DNA from: Ustilaginoidea virens
Taxonomy: Eukaryota; Ascomycota; Sordariomycetes; Hypocreales; Clavicipitaceae
NCBI RefSeq assembly: GCF_000687475.1
Contig: NC_057321.1
Coordinates: 1,612,001 to 1,676,000, forward strand
Direction: 5' to 3'
DNA: 64,000 nucleotides
This document shows positions 9,407-19,681 of this stretch, piece by piece. Each line of letters begins with the position of its first letter. Position 1 is the stretch's first letter. The notes beneath the pieces are model-generated. The model ran no database searches. It saw only the letters and a list, made by a program, of their open reading frames with translations, and was not told where the DNA came from. A program made the translations under genes and the position numbers.

Positions 9407-11311
9407 ATGCTACAGGGCGTTAATCCCACCAAATGGGGTATTATAGAGCTCAAGAATGCACTATATATTCCTACCTTGGATATTAACATTATTAGCGGTG
9501 TAAAGCACTATGCCGCTAAAGGGGTACTAATTAGAAATCAGCTTTGGTCAGTAAGCCGTAAATGCATCGGCATTTTTAAATTTGAAAAATACGGCTTTTT
9601 CCTTCTACAGAAAGGAATAGACACATCACTACTGCATCAACCTTGCAGCCATTATACTATTACTAATAGTATATCAGTAGAGGTCCCCAGCCCTACTAAC
9701 CCTGCTGATTATAGTAATCCTGAGGATACTACTATTACCCCCGTTCCTACTACTGCGACTAGTAAGGAACCTGTAGAGGCTACTAGCCCTACTACTAACC
9801 AGCCCGCTACCACAACTAGCGAAGACCCTGTAGAGGCTACCAGCCCTACTACTAACTCTCCCGCTATTACGACTAGCGAAAATCCCGCTATTACGACTAG
9901 CGAAAATCCTGTAGTGGCTACTAGCCCTACTCCTGCCCTTATAGCAGATGATACAGAATATCAGAAGCTATTACAATTAGCCGGCATTTGGCATATACGG
10001 CTAGGGCATATAGGTATTCAGCTACTTAAAAAGACCTGTGCTAATACCTACCTGGTTTACCCTTTAAAGAAGAAGGATATTACTAGAACAACCTTTATTA
10101 CCTTTATCCACCAAAATGAAGGTATAGGCCCTATTTCTAGTGGCCTAGAAGGGGACTTTCACAGAGGGCAAAATATAGGTTCAGAGGGGGTATCTAGCAG
10201 AGAACCTGCTATTTTACTGGATGACCTAGAAAGCATTCCTGACCCTACTAACTCTACTAACCTTACTAGCATTACTAACACTAATGCTATACCGGATGAC
10301 CTGGAAAGCATGCCGGACCCTACTAACATTACTAATAATAATGTTATACTGGATGACCTTAAAAGCGTCCCTGGTATTATTAATATTAATACCACCCCTA
10401 CAATTCAGTCCCCGGCTACTATAAAGGATGACCTTATAGATATCCTTACTAGCCTTACTTCTGCCGACCTTGCTAGCCCTACTAGCCATACTGGCCCTGC
10501 TAGCCCTACCGGCCCTACCGACTTATTCCCTAATTATGATTTACACCACCTAATATGGGATTCCTGCTATAAAGCGAAGCGTAAGCTAGCTAAAAATGCT
10601 GATGGCACGCTAAATAGCTGGAAGGATATGCTACAAAGCCCTGAAAAAGACCCCTGGATAAAGGCCTTATTTAAGGAATTTAAGCAATTATTAGATACTA
10701 AAGTCTTCCAATTTATTCCTAAGTCTAGCGTTCCTACTAATAGGAAAATCATACGCAATAGGCCTGTTTTTCGGATTTTACAGGATACTAAACCTCAGCT
10801 TATTCCACTTCAACTAGGGGTTCTAGATGAATCTAGTGGAAAAGACTTTAGCCCTACTAAACAGAGCCTTTATCAAAGCCTTACTGGCACTATAATGTGG
10901 CTTATGATGATGACTAGGCCCGACCTAGCATTTCCTACCCAATACCTCTCCCGGTTTATGTCCAAGGCAACTAATGTGCATCTAAATGCTGCAAAAGGCA
11001 GCTTTAGCTACCTTAAAGACACTGAGAACCTAGCTATTTGCTTTAGTACTACTAAAAGCAACCAACAGCTTATTATAACCGATTATTCTGATAGCGACTT
11101 TGCTGGCTGTAAAGAAACCTCTAAATCTACTGGAGGCTTCTTGACTACTATTAATAGTAGTCCTATTAGCTGGCGTTCTAAGCGAGCCTCTTTAGTAGTA
11201 TTATCTACTTTAGAAGCTGAATCTGATGCCTTATTTGAGACTATTCGTGAGCCACTGCCGGGCCCTAAATTTACTAGGTTCCGCGAGTTACTAGGTCTTA
11301 TGGCCTGCTAA
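9407..11311 (+). CDS. B1 pol, internally deleted but open (634 codons from Met 9407)
   Basis: This is an open copia Pol remnant, continuous upstream to 8951. Domains in order: protease tail; a T/P/S repeat linker (about 9737-9935, EATSPTT units); a GAG-pre-integrase piece (WHIRLGHIG from 9989); then a jump at 10042-10047 to the integrase C-terminus, so the D,D,E integrase core is missing. Next come a second low-complexity linker, the RT N-terminus (about 10559-10775, NRPVFRI), a jump that removes the RT core with its YxDD, and RNase H with the first Asp (SDSDFAG) and Glu (TLEAESDAL). A last jump at about 11250 removes the second RNase H Asp region, leaving only PLPGPKFTRFRELLG. All joins keep the frame. 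It has no integrase or polymerase activity of its own, and I cannot say whether it is expressed. Confidence 0.85.
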   Translation: MLQGVNPTKWGIIELKNALYIPTLDINIISGVKHYAAKGVLIRNQLWSVSRKCIGIFKFEKYGFFLLQKGIDTSLLHQPCSHYTITNSISVEVPSPTNPADYSNPEDTTITPVPTTATSKEPVEATSPTTNQPATTTSEDPVEATSPTTNSPAITTSENPAITTSENPVVATSPTPALIADDTEYQKLLQLAGIWHIRLGHIGIQLLKKTCANTYLVYPLKKKDITRTTFITFIHQNEGIGPISSGLEGDFHRGQNIGSEGVSSREPAILLDDLESIPDPTNSTNLTSITNTNAIPDDLESMPDPTNITNNNVILDDLKSVPGIININTTPTIQSPATIKDDLIDILTSLTSADLASPTSHTGPASPTGPTDLFPNYDLHHLIWDSCYKAKRKLAKNADGTLNSWKDMLQSPEKDPWIKALFKEFKQLLDTKVFQFIPKSSVPTNRKIIRNRPVFRILQDTKPQLIPLQLGVLDESSGKDFSPTKQSLYQSLTGTIMWLMMMTRPDLAFPTQYLSRFMSKATNVHLNAAKGSFSYLKDTENLAICFSTTKSNQQLIITDYSDSDFAGCKETSKSTGGFLTTINSSPISWRSKRASLVVLSTLEAESDALFETIREPLPGPKFTRFRELLGLMAC

Positions 11312-11422
11312 CTTATACTAACTCATTTTTACTAAGGTTTTTCTTATGTTTTTCCTTAGCACTTTTATTGCATTTTCTTTCCCTATTCTTTACACGATTA
11401 GCTTGCTACTACAGTAGCTAAT
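11312..11422 (+). other. B1 3' untranslated region
   Basis: A short AT-rich stretch between the pol stop and the PPT. It is near-identical in B2 (20522-20633). No gene seen. Confidence 0.6.
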
Positions 11423-11431
11423 CAGAGGGGG
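11423..11431 (+). other. B1 polypurine tract
   Basis: CAGAGGGGG directly before the LTR start TGTTAAAATCC. Confidence 0.85.
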
Positions 11432-11632
11432 TGTTAAAATCCTATAGTAGCCTACTAGGCTGCTGGCCTAATGCCCTACTGGCTTACTGACCTTCTGGCC
11501 CTTATACCGCCTCTTGGACTTATGGTAGTCTTACCTTAGGCCTTTGCCTTTTACCTTAGGATTTTCAGTGGATTATTTACTGTATATCAAGTAAGTAGGC
11601 CTTAAGGTAGGCCTTGTTAAAAAGGTGTGGCA

Positions 11633-11758
11633 TTGCTAAATTAGCGTGGTGGGCCTACTAGTGTGGTGGCGGCCTACTAGTGTGGTGGCTAGTCCACTAG
11701 TGTGGTGGTTAGTCACTAGCGTGGTGACTAGTTACTAGTGCGGTGGTTAGGGTGGTTG
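11633..11758 (+). repeat. tandem repeats inside B LTR (VNTR)
   Basis: The unit is about 18-21 bp, of the form CTACTAGTGTGGTGGC, repeated about five to six times after one copy of GCATTGCTAAATTAGCG. Other B LTRs carry different numbers of both units (about 20831-20990, 25630-25815, 27665-27860). Confidence 0.8.
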
Positions 11759-11870
11759 AAAAGGCCCGATATAGTGGGGCTGCTGACGTATTATATACGT
11801 GGCAAAGCGAGCATTACGGGGAGCTTTCTTACTGGCTACCTTGGATGCCTGGGCCCACCCCTCCTTCGTG

Positions 11871-11880
11871 TATATATAGG
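11871..11880 (+). promoter_or_regulatory. candidate TATA box in B LTR
   Basis: TATATATAGG at LTR offset about 440, the same place as in the other B LTRs. Confidence 0.45.
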
Positions 11881-12117
11881 ATAGCTTTCCCCCTTCTTTC
11901 TAGATAGTAGAAGGGTAGCACAATCGAGTCTGTTAATGCACTATATGCCTCTTAACTTCTTACCTTCCCTGCGTTTTCTGGTTATTTTATATTTGCCTTG
12001 CCTTTACACTTGCCCTGCTTTATAGCACTTGTATAGTCTTAGGACTTGTGAAAAATCTAGTATTATACTAAGATTAGTTCACAGGTCGCAGACAGTCTCG
12101 TGCCATCTAGCTAGCTA

Positions 12118-12122
12118 GTAAG
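12118..12122. repeat. A2 target-site duplication, left (GTAAG)
   Basis: GTAAG precedes the A2 5' LTR and recurs at 19641-19645. Confidence 0.93.
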
Positions 12123-12826
12123 TGTTGAAATCAGCGCCTTTTTAGCTGTATTTTGGTACTGGTCTCGCTACCGTACGACGTCTTTACGTTGAGATATCGC
12201 GGTGGCTATACCAGGCGCTATGGTGGGGCACAGCGCCCCACAACGCCGATTACAGTGGGCCACAGCGCCGGTCACGGCACCGGCACAGCGCCCCACAGCC
12301 GGCCACAGCGGCCGGTCACAGCGGGCCACAGGGCCCACAACAGGCGGCGCATTTCTACGGGATTACCAAATGGGCAAACCAGCACTTTCGGCCTTCTACA
12401 TACAGTCACCCGCTACACCGGTCATTTACGGCAGACCGATATAGGGCTTCCAGCCCGTACGGCAGGCTATTATAGGGCATCCGGCATACCGCTATAAGCC
12501 ACTGGGCTTGGTTGGGTAGGCATTGGGTAGGATATTGGGCACGGTTGGGCAGACCGACTTTTCGTCGGGTTTTTCGCTATTTTTACGGTTTTTCATTATT
12601 TTCAACCACTTTTTTAAGATAGTAGAAATATGCCTAAAATTCCCTCTTTCTAGCTAGAATAATCACCAACAATTAGAATCAGATTTCCCTAACATCTTTG
12701 CTCTAATCAACCTCTCGTACGCTTTAAATCCTTAACCAGCTCTTTATTTTATTTTGCAACGCCTTATACGCCACTATCGGTATCCAGTACATTTCCAATA
12801 GTGTTCTGAATCACCATTTTGCAATA
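12123..12826 (+). repeat. A2 5' LTR
   Basis: 704 bp, TGTTGAAATC...TTGCAATA. The first ~330 bp look unmutated. From about 12452 onward there are many C/T and G/A changes relative to the 3' LTR (about 17 by eye). Confidence 0.95.
12213..12351 (+). repeat. GC-rich palindromic block in A LTR
   Basis: A GC-rich run of recurring CAGCGCC, GGCCACAG and CACCGGCACAG words with inverted partners, such as CCGGCCACAGCGGCCGG. Every A LTR carries it, while the rest of the element is AT-rich. Short frames through it on either strand are repeat translations, not genes. Confidence 0.65.
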
Positions 12827-12840
12827 GGTTATAAGCCCGG
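12827..12840 (+). other. A2 primer binding site, one base changed
   Basis: GGTTATAAGCCCGG: the tRNAi-Met anticodon-arm site with the same G-to-A change as A1. Confidence 0.75.
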
Positions 12841-13113
12841 TGTCTTAAGGCTTCCAGCTTAAGACTTTTTTACGCTAACTTAGGATTTTAACGCATTTGG
12901 CAGCTAATTTTCTAGAAATCTACTAATAAGGGACTGATCATCCTAGATTTAGGAACCTAGCTACTATACTAAGCTGCAATATATCCTTTTTGCAATAGGA
13001 TTTTCTAAGGTTATTCCTTAACGCAGCTTTCTTCTAGATTTTTTTTATCTAGATTTTTAGTCTTGATTTTCTTCGCATTTTTAAGACTTTCCGGCACCTT
13101 TTCTCTTCCTATA

Positions 13114-16100
13114 ATGGCTAGTTAGAACATTCCTACCGCTAATAACCTAGGCTACCAAGTCCCTAATATGGTAGAGGTAGAAGAATCTAATAATAACTAG
13201 GAAATTACCTAACTTAGGGAAGACTAATAGGAAATAAGAAAAGAATTCAGTTATAAATTTAATCGAATAAACTCTAAAATCGATTTTTTAGCTAATAAGG
13301 TAGGCACCTTAGTAGATAGACTAATCAAGCCTACTGCTAGCCTACCATCCTAGGATATAATGGATGTAGATACCTTCCAAACCCCTATAGGCAAAGGAAA
13401 TAACCCACTATTACTACCTAAAGCCTAGCAGCAACTCCTGCCGGTCCCATCCAGCATTAGCAGCTAAGTCAGCGCTATAGCTATCAAGGAACTAGCTAAA
13501 ACAGCCAATAGATTCTAGGAATCCTAAAAGCTAAGGGGGGCATCTAACTTCGACTAATAGAAACAGGCCCTTATGATTCAACTTAGGGCACTTAACATCG
13601 CTAAATTTATCGAAGATCCTTCTATTACCAGCAAATTTAACGACTCAAAGTAAGCACTTTTACTATTACTTATTAAGAATAGTTGCATAGAAGGACTAGC
13701 TGCCGCTATTAACTGGTGTACTGACCTAAAGTCAGCCTTTATATTACTCACTAAATAGTATTCTTACTTATTAGACGTACAGCGGACCCACCTATACCCT
13801 GCCTTCCATTAACTAAATTTTATAGGCTATAAGGGTACCTTAGAATCTTTCAACGCCTCCTTTAATAGCTACCTATTTAGGCTGCAAATTTTAGGCTCCT
13901 ACATACAACCTTTCGACCAAATCAGCCAGTATTTACATACTATAGAAGGGGTCTTTTTTCAGTAGGCAGAATAGCACCGCATAATAATAAGAATCGCCTA
14001 TACTCAGGGAAATATATCAAATATTAACCTGCAATTTTATATAGTTGATTTACTGGAAGAATAACGCATTAAAGGGTCATCAGTAGTAAGGGCTACCACC
14101 CACCTCATAAAGGTTAAGGGTGCCGCTACTAATAATAATAGTAGTAAGCCAGCTAGTAATAATACTAGCAAGGGTGGTAAAAACACTACCACTAATGCCA
14201 ATAAAAAGAAATAGGGGTCTTCTTCTACCTAACAATAAGGGTCTTCTTTAGCCACATAAGGCAAGCCGGAAAATAAAAAGAAGAAAGAAAAGAAAGATTT
14301 AGCTAATAAAGTAGATACCCCACAAAAGACCGACGAAAAGGAAAAGACTATTGATTCCTTCGTACTAAGGAATTATAATACTCTAAGTCTTATACCTAGT
14401 GAGATAGCTTATTCTTCCTTCTAGGACCGCAAATATATGCAATTTCTAGCTACTAGCTATAGTGCATAATCCGGTGGGAAAACGCCAATAGATTCTTTAC
14501 TCTATGATACTAGTTCTACGGTATATATCATTAACGATAAAAAGCATTTCACCTACTTCCAATACTATACCGGAAACAGACCAGTTATTAGCATAGGTGG
14601 TGGCCCAATTAAGCCCAGTGGGTGGGGCATAGCGCGTTTTACCGTGCTATAGGGCACCAACCCACCTCAGTAGGGCACCTTAGAGCTGACTAATACCCTC
14701 TTTATACCAGCTTTTAATATTAATATCTTTAGCGGCGTTAAATACTATCTGAATCGTAGTAGTATTTAGGGCTAAAGCCTAGTTAATAGCAATAATAAGT
14801 GCATTAGGCTTCTTAATTTTAAGAAGTATAGCTTCTTTTTACAATAAAAAGGGGTAGATTCGCCGTTTTTACACCATACCAGCCAACCGGTTTTACACAG
14901 TATCTCGGTCGAATTACCTGCCCTAGCCAACCTAGAAGAATATGAGGAATATCCCCTACCAGAGGATTTACCTACCCTACCAGCTGACTCGGACTATCCA
15001 CTAGCTGATTCTCAAGCTAATCCACCAGCTAATTCGCAAATTACCCTATTAGCTAGTCCTGGTTTTTCGGTGGTACCAATAGAGGCTGCTATTCCCAATA
15101 CAGCCCAACCACCACAGAGGGCCCCGGTCGCCCTCAACCCAGCCCTAGTCACAATACCAGCTGCTAATACAGAATATCAAAAGCTGCTATTATTAGCCGG
15201 ACTTTAGCATATCCGGCTTGGGCATATCGGAATCCAACTTTTAAAGAAAACCTATACATCAACTATAGGGTTACCTGATCTTAGTAAGGTAAAGGATTCT
15301 AATTTCAACTGCATCGCCTATAAAAGGGCAAAGTTAGTTCGGCGTTTTACATCAGGGGCTATACCAGATCCGATACACTATTTGGATATCATAGAGGGCG
15401 ATATCTTCCAAATTAACCCTCTACTATATAACAAACGCCCTATTTGCCTTATTTTAGTTGACCGGAAATCACGCTTCCGTTAGGTGCATTTACTACCCAA
15501 TAAAGAAGGGCCTACGGTATTCCCAGTATTATAGGGGTTCTTCTAAGGTCTTAGGAATCGCTACGGCAAATCAGCTATTGAATTCCACTATGATGGTGGC
15601 AAGGAAATCAATAACGTTATTACAGCCTGGCTAGCTCTTAAAGGTATAGATTTTTTAACCTCTTCCCCTTATATTTATAAGCAAAATAGGTTAGCAGAAC
15701 GCTCTATATAGGTCATCGTTGACCGACTTAGAGCTACTATACTTTAGTCTTGGTTACCTTCTTACCTTTAGTCTGCAGTGATTCTTAGTATTACTACCTT
15801 AGTAAATCTAATAGCAGTTATAAACCGTTCCTTGTCACCTTTCGAGGAATTAAAGAAGGATTTTCCGGAAATTACGCACTACTACCTACCCGACCTTACT
15901 AGCTTTAGGGCTATTGGTGCGGCTGTAGAGGTGTTAATCCCTCTAGAAAAACGGGTCATCAGCTATAAGCTGGCCCCCCGGACCGAGTCAGGTAGGTTAC
16001 TAGCTACGCTAGGTAATAGCACCTACCTCGTCTATATCCCATATCGCCGGGTCGTTACCAAGACCTCTTTTATTACTTTTACCTACTAAAATGAAGGTAT

Positions 16101-18849
16101 AGGCCCTATTTCAAGTGGCCTAGAGGGCACTTTTGATTTCCAACCGCCTTCTAATTTAGAGGGGGTAAACATCGACTAAATTGCTCTAGAAGAGCCTATC
16201 TAGAAGTCGCCTCGCCTAAATATGCCTATTTCGTCTAAGACCGACGGTATGGGCCTAGTCGAAGGCATAGGCCTACTATAGGCTACGGATCTAATACAGC
16301 CCACGGGCCTATTATAAATGGGCCTAATATAGCATACGGATCTACCACAACCAATGGGCCTGCCACAACCAGTGGGCCTACCAATTGGCCCGCTACAGCA
16401 CTCTGCAATATTTCCTAGCAATTCGCCGTCTTTCGATTCCAAATCGCTTCAGCCTAACTCAGCTTTTCAGCTTAGGCAAGACGGTCCTTTTTCACCAGCT
16501 AAAGAAAATGCAGCCTTTTCCCATACAAAAAGGCTGCAAATGCTAGGAAATGCAGAAAGCTCTCGTCACTAGGAATCTCAACTACCGAGATTTTCCGAAT
16601 CCGTCACAAAAGTGGGCATACCCCGTATATGTGAAAATTCTGACTCGCCCTATATAGCAAATTTTCAATAGTCCGAATCTTAAAGCCCTATATATACTGA
16701 TTTTCTGCGACTTTCCGACACAATAGATTCTGCCTTTTCGCCCGGCTTCCTAATAAATACAGCATTTCGCTATAGTAAAACGCTGCCTACACTAGAATAT
16801 CTGAAATTCGAGAGTCCAGATATCGCCTCAAATGAGAGACTGTAGGAGAAAATGTTTCGAGTATTAGAAAAGGTGCCTATTCAGCCATACCAGGTTAGGG
16901 CTATTAGGGGTAGAATTCGAGGAAGAATGCAGCTACGGATACGAGACGTATAAGGTATTCTAGGTTATAGATACTATAGGTCACTTTTGGACCTATAGAC
17001 TAACGACTAATAATCTGACTAATAGTCTGACCCACAGACTGACTAATGGGGTGCTTTCCCACCCACCCAGCCGAAAAACGATTAGATTTTCAGATACCCA
17101 GGCAGCCCCCTAGAGGCTTCCACATAGGATTTCCCCCCTTCCTATGCTTTTTACGATATTTGCTGTGCAGCAAAGATTAAGGCTGTAAAACGGGCCCCAG
17201 AAGGTGTGCCTAATAGCTGGAAGGAAGTCTTATATAACCCACAAAAAGATAGCTAGGTTAAAGCCTTATTTTCTGAATTCGAGCAATTAATCGATTTAAA
17301 TATCTTCCAATTTATTCCTAAGACTAGTATTCCCACTAGTAGGAAAATATTGCGTAACCGGCCTATTTTTCGCATTAAGAAAGATGCAAATAATAACCCG
17401 GTTAAATATAAGGCACGATTAGTTGTTAAAGGCTTTATACAGGTATCTGGGCAAGACTTTACGGAGACCTATGCCTCTACTTCGATCCCACCAATATAGA
17501 GGATTATCCTTGCTCTTACTACTGCAAATAATTGGGAAATAGAGCAGATCGACTTTATTAGTGCCTTTCTAAATAGTGAACTACTGGAGACGATTTATAT
17601 GGAGATTCCAGCTGGTTTTCTAGAATTTGCAGAAAGCCTACTCTTACCTAATCCAGCCTTATGGTCTGACCAGCAGCATCATCGACTTCTAGCCTTGCTT
17701 ACTAAGGTTGGATATGACCCCTCTGCATCATAGGTTATACTATTAAAGAAAGCCTTATATAGGCTTAAATAAGGCCCTCGCGAGTGGCAGTTACGGTTAA
17801 AAGACCTTCTAGTGCAAGAGGGTTTTAAGCCGTTACTTTCTAATGCTGCCGTCTTCTATAATAAAGGAATGCATACCTTTATTGTGACCTATATGGATGA
17901 CTGCTTGATTGTTGGTCCGGATCTTAGCTATATTGACTAGCTTAAGACTAAGTTCCATAAGGTTTACGCTATAGAAGACTAAGGACCTGCCTCCTTCTTT
18001 CTTAGAGTGCAGATTATTAGGGATAGAAAAAAGGGCCTGTTATAGCTGCACCAATCGCAATTTATTACGGAAGTCCTTGAGAAATTCAACCTTAAGGACG
18101 TACGACCGCATCTAATCCCGCTATAGCCCGGTATACTTGCTGAGGCTGACGATACGCCGCTGGATACTAGTAATCAACACTTATTCTAGCAGCTAGTAGG
18201 GACATCGATGTGGTTGATGATAATGTCAAGACCTAACCTTGCCTTTCTAACGCAATACCTGTCACGATATATGCAATAGGCTTCCACTATACAGCTTAAT
18301 GCTGCTAAGGGCGCTTTTCGCTACTTAGCTGGTACGGCAAATACAGCTATTTATTACCAAGCCGCTAAAGCTACCGTAGTATTAGCTGCATTTTCTGACA
18401 GTGATTTTGCTGGGTGCCGGCTGACTTCGAAGTCCACTAGTGGTTATCTTACTACCTTAAATGGTGGGCCTATTAGCTGGAGGTTAAAACGGTCTTCGAC
18501 TGTGGTTTTATTAATGCTTGAAGCCGAGTCTGATGTAATGCTTGAGGCAATTCGCGAAGTAGAGTGGATATCTAATTTATTTAAAGAAATCCAGGTCGAT
18601 ATTCAACGCCCGATACCACTATACTGCGATAACTAAGGGTCTATTTCTAATGCAAATAACCCAAATCAGCATGCCCGCATTAAGCATACCTTACTTAAAT
18701 TCCGGTATATACGTGAGAAGGCCTACGGTGGCCTAGTAAAAATATCTTATTTACCCACGACAGATATGCCTGCGGATGGACTTACCAAACCACTTCCAAG
18801 CCCGAAATTCCCCATATTTCGGCAGCTATTAGGGCTGCAATCCCTATAG
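13114..18849 (+). pseudogene. A2 gag-pol polyprotein, full span with many TAG/TAA stops
   Basis: ATG 13114 and the final TAG 18847 lie in one frame 1912 codons long, so there is no net indel. Gag: 13114 to about 14290, with more than twenty TAG/TAA stops and a Lys/Asn-rich tail without CCHC. Protease: DTSS (from DTGS) at 14506-14517. GAG-pre-integrase: HIRLGHIG near 15210. Integrase: Asp 15385, Asp 15592, Glu 15697, all kept, 34 residues between the last two. Integrase C-terminus: about 15780-16089. Linker rich in GLPQP repeats: about 16090-17150. RT: about 17155-18250, YMDD intact at 17890-17901. RNase H: Asp 18397, Glu 18520, Asp 18628, all kept. Pol motifs survive better here than in the other A copies, but the stops make the copy dead. 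Confidence 0.93.
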
Positions 18850-18936
18850 TATCATCATCTTTTTTTTCTGATTTTTTACAGGGTTTCTTTCTTTTATTCT
18901 AACGCTAGGATTAGCCATGTTGCTAATCAGAGGGGG
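18850..18936 (+). other. A2 3' UTR and polypurine tract
   Basis: AT-rich tail ending in CAGAGGGGG (18928-18936) directly before the 3' LTR. Confidence 0.8.
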
Positions 18937-19640
18937 TGTTGAAATCAGCGCCTTTTTAGCTGTATTTTGGTACTGGTCTCGCTACCGTACGACGTCTTTA
19001 CGTTGAGATATCGCGGTGGCTATACCAGGCGCTATGGTGGGGCACAGCGCCCCACAACGCCGATTACAGTGGGCCACAGCGCCGGTTACGGCACCGGCAC
19101 AGCGCCGCACAGCCGGCCACAGCGGCCGGTCACAGCGGGCCACAGGGCCCACAATAGGCGGCGCATTTCTACGGGATTACCAAATGGGCAAACCAGCACT
19201 TTCGGCCTTCTACATACAGTCACCCGCTACACCGGTCATTTACGGCAGACCGATATAGGGCTTCCGGCCCGTACGGCAGGCTGTTATAGGGCATCCGGCA
19301 CACCGCTATAAGCCACTGGGCTTGGTTGGGTAGGCATTGGGTAGGATATTGGGCACGGTTGGGCAGACCGACTTTTCGTCGGGTTTTTCGCTATTTTTGC
19401 GGTTTTTCATTATTTTCAACCACTTTTTCAAGATGGTAGAAATATGCCCAAAATTCCCTCTTTCTAGCTAGAATAGTCACCAACAATTAGAATCAGATTT
19501 CCCTGACATCTTTGCTCTGGTCAACCTCTCGTGCGCTTTAAATCCTTAACCAGCTCTTTGTTTTATTTTGCAACGCCTTGTACGCCACTGTCGGTATCCA
19601 GTACATTTCCAACAGTGTTCTGAATCACCATTTTGCAACA
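18937..19640 (+). repeat. A2 3' LTR
   Basis: 704 bp ending CAACA. It differs from the 5' LTR at about 20 sites, all but one (19108, C/G) transitions. Only two RIP-type changes lie in this copy (19087, 19155), both in its first third. Confidence 0.95.
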
Positions 19641-19680
19641 GTAAGGCTCTGCTTTTATAGTGACCTTGAGAATTGCAATA
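19641..19680 (+). repeat. tail of B LTR after A2, with GTAAG duplication
   Basis: GTAAG (19641-19645) repeats 12118-12122, and the rest completes the B LTR to GCAATA. No primer site follows; the next base is deep inside pol, so this LTR is joined to a deleted B interior (B2). Confidence 0.9.
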
Positions 19681-19681
19681 T

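Larger units (their letters stand above)
11432..12122 (+). repeat. B1 3' LTR, first 691 bp (interrupted by A2)
   Basis: It starts TGTTAAAATCC after the PPT and is cut at 12122 by A2. The last 40 bp resume at 19641. Intact length is about 726 bp after removing the duplicated GTAAG. It also serves as the 5' LTR of B2. Confidence 0.93.
12123..19640 (+). mobile_element. copia-type retrotransposon A2, full length, nested in a B LTR
   Basis: A 7518 bp plus-strand element: 5' LTR 12123-12826, primer site 12827-12840, leader 12841-13113 (no gene seen), gag-pol 13114-18849, 3' UTR 18850-18927, PPT 18928-18936, 3' LTR 18937-19640. The GTAAG duplications show a true insertion into the B1/B2 LTR. It is the only plus-strand A copy in the window. 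Confidence 0.96.

Noticed and set aside
15778..16089. Independent ~103-codon gene (also at 4979-5290, 40183-40494, 46733-46990, 61431-61688)
   Set aside because: It is the integrase C-terminal segment of the A gag-pol frame, open between stops.
13114..18849. Reassigned genetic code (TAG/TAA read as Gln)
   Set aside because: The same copies use CAG and CAA for Gln, some stops replace Trp, and stop positions differ between copies (the Trp codon in LAGLWHI is intact in A6 and TAG in A2). RIP explains this better.
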